Part shown: positions 58,831 through 64,000 of the stretch, in pieces
Layout: every line of letters begins with the position of its first letter
How positions within the stretch are numbered: the first letter of the stretch is position 1
Source of the DNA: Paragyromitra xinjiangensis
Taxonomy: Eukaryota; Ascomycota; Pezizomycetes; Pezizales; Discinaceae
Length of the DNA: 64,000 nucleotides
Assembly: GCA_038503065.1 (NCBI GenBank)
Contig: JBCAMK010000005.1
Coordinates: forward strand, 1,550,001 to 1,614,000
Reading direction: 5' to 3'
Translations under genes and position numbers: made by a program
The notes under the pieces: generated by a model
Database searches by the model: none
Told to the model about the DNA's origin: nothing
The model's input: only the letters and a program-made list of their open reading frames with translations

Positions 58831-59367
58831 AAACCGTCATTGACATTCAAGCCATTCTACCTCAATAAAACTATAATTCATACCGACAACGCGATTTATT
58901 CTCAACTACAGGAGACTGGATTGTTATTGCTATCCAAATTTCTCAACGCCAATCAGATACATTCAACATTCAACAAACTACTTGACGATTATCACCATCC
59001 GAAATTCACCGGGTTATAACACGATTATGTATATCGTTGGCCATTATCCTAGAACTTCCCTACCGTCAAACTTGGATATTCCCCGACGATATTATGGCCC
59101 AGAGAACATGGGCAATGCTATTGCCAGCTACAAAAAAATACACTTCGAGTTGATGCAAGATACTACTGGGGAGTCCGGTCTATTAACATTTCTGGAGCTC
59201 GTACAACCAAAGAAAAGGCTGCTGAAGCTTATCTTCCCAATTATTCACAAGTACTGTCCACTCCGAACCAATGGGAAACAGCACAGCCATGGTAACTCGT
59301 CTTCACATAAATATTATGTTTAGACTAGAGTTACTATTATAGACCTGACAAAGTATCACGAAGGACC

Positions 59368-59470
59368 GGATATTACCGTCTACGTCGCAAGCTGTGATGA
59401 CGTCGAACTTATTCAGAACTACTCTTATAGATTAGATGAAGAGTGGGATATTACCATCTACGTCACACGC
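59368..59470 (+). repeat. 78-bp diverged duplication
   Basis: GGATATTACC(G/A)TCTACGTC starts at 59368 and at 59446. Both copies continue with a (G/C)CTG-type junction, and both later reach ATTCAGA followed by ACT or CTTAC. Only partial identity remains. Confidence 0.6.
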
Positions 59471-59508
59471 TGAGACGCTGAGATGCTGAGATGCTGAGAT
59501 GCTGAGAT
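59468..59508 (+). repeat. GCTGAGAT octamer microsatellite
   Basis: About five consecutive copies of GCTGAGA(T/C) are read directly. They sit in the second copy of the 78-bp duplication and replace sequence found in the first, suggesting slippage growth. Confidence 0.8.
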
Positions 59509-59761
59509 TATTCAGACTTACCTAATTCACACACGCAGTCCCTTATTCAGACTCTCGAATCTCCAGCAGCAACAGTCTATTCGTCCACGCGCTGTCTTAT
59601 AGATGCAGCCATGAGTAGTAGCATAGCGTTACGCCGACTTATTCAGAATTTTCAACGATAGTATCATTCAACTCTATCGAAAACTACTTAATCTGAGTAC
59701 CAACGAGTCCTCGACGTAAGTTATCATCATCCAACCATCGAGCAGTACTGATTTCTCTTCC

Positions 59762-60355
59762 CAGTGGCATTTTCTCAGATGATGAAGCGACAAACTTCGC
59801 AAGCATACATTTGCCTTGGCTTCTAAGTCCAGGAAGCTTCTCTTCTCGGTGACATCTCCGAAGATGATCAAGCGACAGATTTCGAAGACATACATTTGCC
59901 TCTAGCTTCTGACCCCAGGAAGCTTCTTTTCTCAGTGACATCTCCGAAGATGATCAAGCGACAGATTTCGAAGACATAAATTTGCCTTTAGTTTCTAAGT
60001 CCAGGAAGCTTCTCTTCAGTGACATCTTCGAAGATGATCAAGCGACAGATTTCGAAGACATACATTTGCTTTTAGCTTCTAACCCCAGGAAGCTTCTTTT
60101 CTCAGTGACATCTCCGAAGATGATCAAGCGACAGATTTCGAAGACATACATTTGCCTTTAGCTTCTAAGTCCAGGAAACTTCTCTTCTCAGTGACATCTC
60201 CGAAGATGATCAAGCGACAGATTTCACGGACATGCATTTGCCTTAGCTTCTAGGTCTAGGAAGCTTCTCTTCTCAGTGACATCTCCGAAGATGATCAAGC
60301 GACAGATTTCACGGACATACATTTGCCTTGGCTTCTGAGTCCAGGAAGCCGAGAA
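59762..60355 (+). repeat. Minisatellite: about seven 86-bp units
   Basis: Each unit contains GATGATCAAGCGACAGATTTC, then a GACATACATTTGCCTT stretch, then CCAGGAAGCTTCTTTTCTCAG and GTGACATCTCCGAA. Unit anchors (AGATGATCAAGCG) occur at about 59776, 59862, 59948, 60032, 60118, 60204 and 60289. The spacings are 84-86 bp. Units differ by scattered substitutions and small indels, so the array is not young. The period is not a multiple of three, so it is not an in-frame protein repeat. Confidence 0.92.
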
Positions 60356-61482
60356 CCAAATTCACCACGACGATCGATGCAGCTACGGGCCGCATAAGGC
60401 TAGGATAGGGGCGATAAGGACAGCGATATTAAGTATCGAGATGATGGATGTTGGTGATTTTGGGCTGTTAGACTGTATATACATGCACCCCACTAAGTTG
60501 ATGTAAAAATGGGATCGTATAGTTAGTTCATTAAACGTGTATCATCTTTGTACTTTCTCGTCTTCGTATTCTTTATCATCTCTATCGTCTTGGCCGTCTT
60601 TATCGTGTTTACCGCCTTCATCGTTTCATCATCGTCGTCCGTAGTCCCTACCTCACACCGTGGTATCGTCAACCCCATGAACCCATAACACCCAACCCGC
60701 CTATAACAAACATACCCAAACCTATCCATCAAAACTAAGCCACCAATAACTTCCTGCAGAAAATCAACTACTAATAAAAATCTACTCATCATTCACGAAA
60801 CCCCACCATCCCCATCCCGACCTACAGCAGCAACCACAAAAACACCAACCACCTCCACGAAATACTACAGCGAGTTAATAAGTGTAAGCCACATGAGTAT
60901 CACATATCCATACGACAAAAGCCCCTACTCAAGCATGTGAGAACGAAAAGCAATTCAACCCACGAATTACCAAAACCCGAGAATCGGAACCCCCCACCCA
61001 GCCAGCTATGTCTGTAGTAAACACACCAAACCAGCCGAGCCCAAACCACCGAAACACGAAGCACATGAATACCAGCCATAAGGTATCACCAACTACACCC
61101 TTCCTCTCCACCTCACACCCACCACGCCTACTACACACCCCACCGAGTGACACCCCATGAACCCAACTAAAACATAATTGTTATTCCACTAATACAGCAA
61201 TCCAGCAAGAAAAAAAAAACCACGCACCATATAGTTACAACAAGCCCAACGCCTGTAATCCCCTTCATCCCTCCCTTAATAAAACCCCACCACTCGCTCA
61301 CAGCAACAAAACCCAGCAAAACCCAACCGCAACAAAAAAAACCCCATTTTTTTCGCGCAAGAATTTTTAGACGAAGAAGAAAAAAAGAGAGAATAAAATA
61401 GATATTTCTAACACCATCAACGGGAGTAAAAAAAAAAAAGTTCCAAACAAGAAAAAAATAATAATATGCTTCCTTCGTCCAT

Positions 61483-63048
61483 TCAAATACCCCCAGCGGG
61501 TAAACTTTCAATCTGCATTTGTAGTACCTCCCTCCTTAGCACTCTGTCTCTTTCACTAATTGTCCATCTCCCCACGCCTTCTTCTCCATCGCCGTCTCTG
61601 TTCCCGCTTCCTTGTCTTCCCCACTCTGCTCTCTCCCGTCTCGGACCTGTCCATGACGAAAGTGCGCCTGTCCGCCCTTCTCGGAGGTTCCGCTCGGGTA
61701 GGGTGCGTCGGGAGGAGACGTAGCGGTCGACGGCGGCCTGGGTTGCGGCGGAGCGGGAGGGGAGGGTGAGGGTTGCAGCGACGGCGGTGTTTCGAGCTGA
61801 TGCGGACTGGAAGATAGAGAGTGCTTCTGTTTGGGTACGTGCGGTGGAGGTGGAGGGGATAGTGGTGAGTGCTGCTACGGCAGCGGTGTTGCGTGCGGTG
61901 GAGGTGGAGGGGATAGTGGTGAGTGCTGCTACGGCAGCGGTGTTGCGTGCTGAGGCAGTTTGAAGGGTTGAGAGGGCCTCGGCCTCAACCTGGGGGGTGT
62001 TAGTGAGAAGGGAGGGGATGGAGGGGGCGTGAAATTGACATTTACCCGTCTTAGCTCCCTTCTGGTGTTTCTGAGGAGTGCAAATTCGGAGGCCAGGAGG
62101 TCGATTCGGGTTTGCATTGCTCGAAGTCTGGCTTCTCTTACTCTTAGGGCAGCAACCGCGTTTCTTTCTCCCTCCTCTCCACTCCCTCTTGTAGCTGTCC
62201 CCGTTGCCTCAGTCCCTGTATTCTCCTCCTCCGGAGCAGCTTCAGCAATAGACGTAGTAGCCACAACCGGATCCTCAATCGTCGCCTCCCCCACACTACT
62301 CAACATGAAATCCTGCAACGCCCCAATACGACGAATCTGCCCAACCAACGTATCGAAACTATCCAACCCATTCGCCGGTAGCGGCGTATACGTATACGGT
62401 ACCGGACGCAACCCACCGACCTGTCCCGTCCTCCCATCATATCCCGTACCAAGAATCCTCGCGCGCCCAGCAGGAGTATGCTCAATGAGTGCGCGCCAGG
62501 ACGCCGAACCCGAAACTAAATCTGCATCAGGCTCCGTGGAGACTGAAGGCCATTCAGATCTCCTCGCATCGGCCCCGGGACGCTCAGCGCCCATTCGCCG
62601 TCGTAGAGAAAGTAGATTGTTGAGATGTCGTTCTGCTTCGTCTCGTGTTGCTGACGCGGCGGAGGTCTCGCGGAGGAACTCGTCGAGTGTGAGCATGCTG
62701 CTGTCGCTACGCATCACCATGCCGTCTCCGCGGGGGAGGGAGCGACGTTGTTGGTCTTCATCTGTGAGACGGCTGTGACGGAGACCGACGCCGGAGGAGG
62801 AGGATGAGGATGAGGAGGAGCTGGATGGGGAGTAGTCCTGGGCCCAGGTGCTCGGTGTGCTGCGGGAGGGATTTGGAGGCGGGAAGTGCGAGATTGAGAC
62901 GGGGAGTGTGGTCGGATCGCAGCGCGTGGGGAGAGGGGGTTTGTCGAGTTTTCCCGGAGGTGGTGACCATACTGAGGCTGGGTGTTAGCACGTGTGGAAG
63001 AGCTGAGAGGAAGGGGGGGGGAATGGAAGACGTACAAGGCCTACCCAT
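61483..63048 (-). CDS. Uncharacterised 483-aa protein with tandem 18-residue repeat
   Basis: Three exons (63048-63036, 62977-62046, 61989-61483) form a continuous 483-aa frame. The donors are GTACGT and GTAAAT, and each intron (58 and 56 bp) has a CTAAC branch site just before CCCAG. Splicing the last intron in frame opens 168 further codons; unspliced, the frame would run 39 codons to a stop. The N-terminus is Pro/Ser-rich with a serine run. The middle has helical, charged blocks (SMLTLDEFLRET, RDEAERHLNNLLSLRRRMG, FDTLVGQIRRIGALQDFML, VREARLRAMQTRIDLLASEF) that look like coiled coil. The last third repeats ARNTAAVAALTTIPSTST twice, identically, and ends with VDRYVSSRRTLPERNLREGR and VLRREVLQMQIESLPAGGI. 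I recognise no family; it may be an ascomycete-specific adaptor. Confidence 0.7.
61838..61950. repeat. 54-bp exact tandem duplication inside the orphan CDS
   Basis: The plus-strand sequence 61838-61896 is repeated without change 54 bp later, through 61950. It encodes two identical 18-residue copies of ARNTAAVAALTTIPSTST in the third exon of the gene at 61483-63048. Lack of any difference suggests a recent event or gene-conversion-like upkeep. Confidence 0.85.
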
Positions 63049-64000
63049 GGCCCTGGATTAGAGCTGGGGTGAATTCTCTCGCTGCTAAGGGATTCGAGCA
63101 GAATGTCGGATTCAGACTCGAGGGAGATGATGGATGGAGTGTCGTGAAGTTGAGCGGGGGGGGGGGTTGTGGATTATTGTATTCTGATTTGTGGGGGAGA
63201 AGAAGTTGCTCATCTCACGGCTTCATCGGCCCCGTCCTGTGCAACCAACATCATGCATCACGAACTGCCGGATAGAGCAGTTGGATTCCCGCCTTCAATT
63301 CGGGGGTAATTCAGCTGGCAGCTGGATTGAGATAAAACTATTCTGGATTCCCTTCAATAGCATACAGATGCATCTTCAAGCCGGGATGACTCAGCCCAAT
63401 TCCCATTCGCTGTGAACCTTGCTATCAAATGCGTTCCTGATACTAAACAGGATCAGCGGTTAAGGCTGAAGCACGAGAAAACCCTGAACTCGATCATTTC
63501 CACCCTCTATTCCTATGTTGGTTTAGCGAAGACGATAATACAGTAATGATAACCCTCATACTTTATCACCATTTCCAGAATTTGAGGTAATACCCAAGAG
63601 CCGAATCCCCAAACCCACCCATCACCCCAAACCCACAGTCAACACCTCCACAGTTACACTCAAAAACCGCCAAACCACTAACAAAACCAAACAACCATAC
63701 CTGGTCTCAACCCACCCAACCTAAACCCTCACAAAACGGCGGACGAACCGTTTTAGATCTGGGCGTCTCTTGAGCACAATTACAAATGCTTTTGGGAAAT
63801 GAATTCCTGGGGTTGGTGTTAGCATTGTAGAATAGCTGTTTAGCCGTAACGGGCTGGAAGGACTATGCTTTTAGGATTAAATTAGCTTCAATCGCGTGGG
63901 GATTAGTTTTACAGGTGTTGAGAAATTGGTTTTGATAGAGTCCTGAGTGAAGCGTACGCTGCTGGACGCAGGGACCTATCGAATACGTAAATAGATGCGC
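63049..64000. other. Intergenic, window end
   Basis: About 950 bp at the right edge, upstream of the orphan gene. A nine-base G run occurs near 63157-63165. The final 350 bp are A/C-rich then mixed. No coding exon is supported, and nothing suggests a gene cut by the window end. Confidence 0.45.

Larger units (their letters stand above)
58085..59323 (+). pseudogene. Decayed coding-like region of unknown origin
   Basis: Plus-strand stretches of 105, 80 and 114 codons in this interval look protein-like, e.g. IHPPAIEDYTKIHSTEYNPM, TFKPFYLNKTIIHTDNAIY and GLLTFLELVQPKKRLLK. They are broken by stops and frame changes. A repeated peptide NPDVPEDI occurs twice, 24 codons apart; in the first copy the next codon is TAA where the second has CAA. 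I cannot name the parent family. An active multi-exon gene is possible but less likely, given the stops inside the repeat. Confidence 0.35.
57843..61482. other. Repeat-rich, decaying interval
   Basis: 3.6 kb between the TFIIIC-type gene and the orphan gene. It contains broken coding-like stretches at about 58085-59323, a 72-bp in-frame repeat, a 78-bp duplication, an octamer microsatellite and a seven-unit 86-bp array. The right-hand 1 kb (60400-61480) is A/C-rich and holds nothing recognisable. It looks like a dumping ground for mutated copies. Confidence 0.55.

Noticed and set aside
61929..62045. Unspliced C-terminus of the orphan gene, ending QHATPLP
   Set aside because: Removing the 56-bp intron with consensus GTAAAT, CTAAC and CAG opens 168 more codons, a better fit.
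62029..62778. 249-codon plus-strand frame opposite the orphan gene
   Set aside because: Ser/Arg/Val-rich antisense shadow; the minus-strand frame has consensus introns and continues across exons.

Overview
The window reads as nuclear DNA of a filamentous ascomycete (Pezizomycotina). The genes are interrupted by many short introns, mostly 47-160 bp with GT...AG ends and CTAAC/CTGAC-like branch sites. Their products are typical fungal housekeeping proteins with fungal lengths, and intergenic spacing is wide (up to about 5 kb). No rRNA, tRNA, CRISPR array, bacterial operon or intact transposon was recognised. The exact class is not determinable by eye; wide spacing and repeat relics would fit Pezizomycetes, but that is only a guess. 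All exon joins were worked out by hand from reading frame, splice sites and family conservation, and each total length is a multiple of three.

Layout. 0-6 kb: a mitochondrial-type cysteine synthase (minus) and condensin subunit Ycg1/CAP-G (plus) share a 417-bp divergent promoter with a GATA cluster. 9.3-11 kb: an F-box protein (minus). 14-16 kb: an Nrp1-like RNA-binding protein with a degenerate exonuclease domain, an RRM and two RanBP2 zinc fingers, behind a very pyrimidine-rich leader. 20.3-22.9 kb: glycogen synthase (minus, 8 exons). 22.9-27.8 kb: gene-poor, with a striking CACGTG cluster upstream of a short-chain dehydrogenase (27.8-28.7 kb). 29.6-32.5 kb: a truncated IBR-type zinc-binding reading frame and ADE2 (AIR carboxylase). 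34.3-36.5 kb: an RA/PH-type signalling protein. 37.6-38.3 kb: the FCF1/UTP24 endonuclease of 18S rRNA processing. 39-40.2 kb: a compact RBR ubiquitin ligase. 41.3-42.7 kb: farnesyl pyrophosphate synthase. 43.6-47.8 kb, all minus: two uncharacterised membrane proteins and the GPI-anchor mannosyltransferase GPI10. 51.6-53.5 kb: APC8/CDC23. 56.5-57.8 kb: a TFIIIC triple-barrel subunit. 57.9-60.4 kb: a decaying, repeat-rich patch with a 72-bp in-frame repeat, an 8-bp microsatellite and an array of about seven 86-bp units. 61.5-63.0 kb: a three-exon gene (minus) of unknown function with an exact 54-bp internal duplication.

The genes do not form one pathway. They cover cysteine and purine synthesis, glycogen and isoprenoid synthesis, GPI anchors, chromosome condensation, the anaphase-promoting complex, ubiquitin ligation, rRNA processing and Pol III transcription. 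The least explained items are the 483-aa orphan gene at 61.5-63.0 kb, the pair of membrane proteins beside GPI10, the CACGTG cluster at 26.2-27.7 kb, a 70-bp element shared by the ADE2 promoter and a remote intergenic site, and possible unresolved coding exons at 49.5-51.2 kb.
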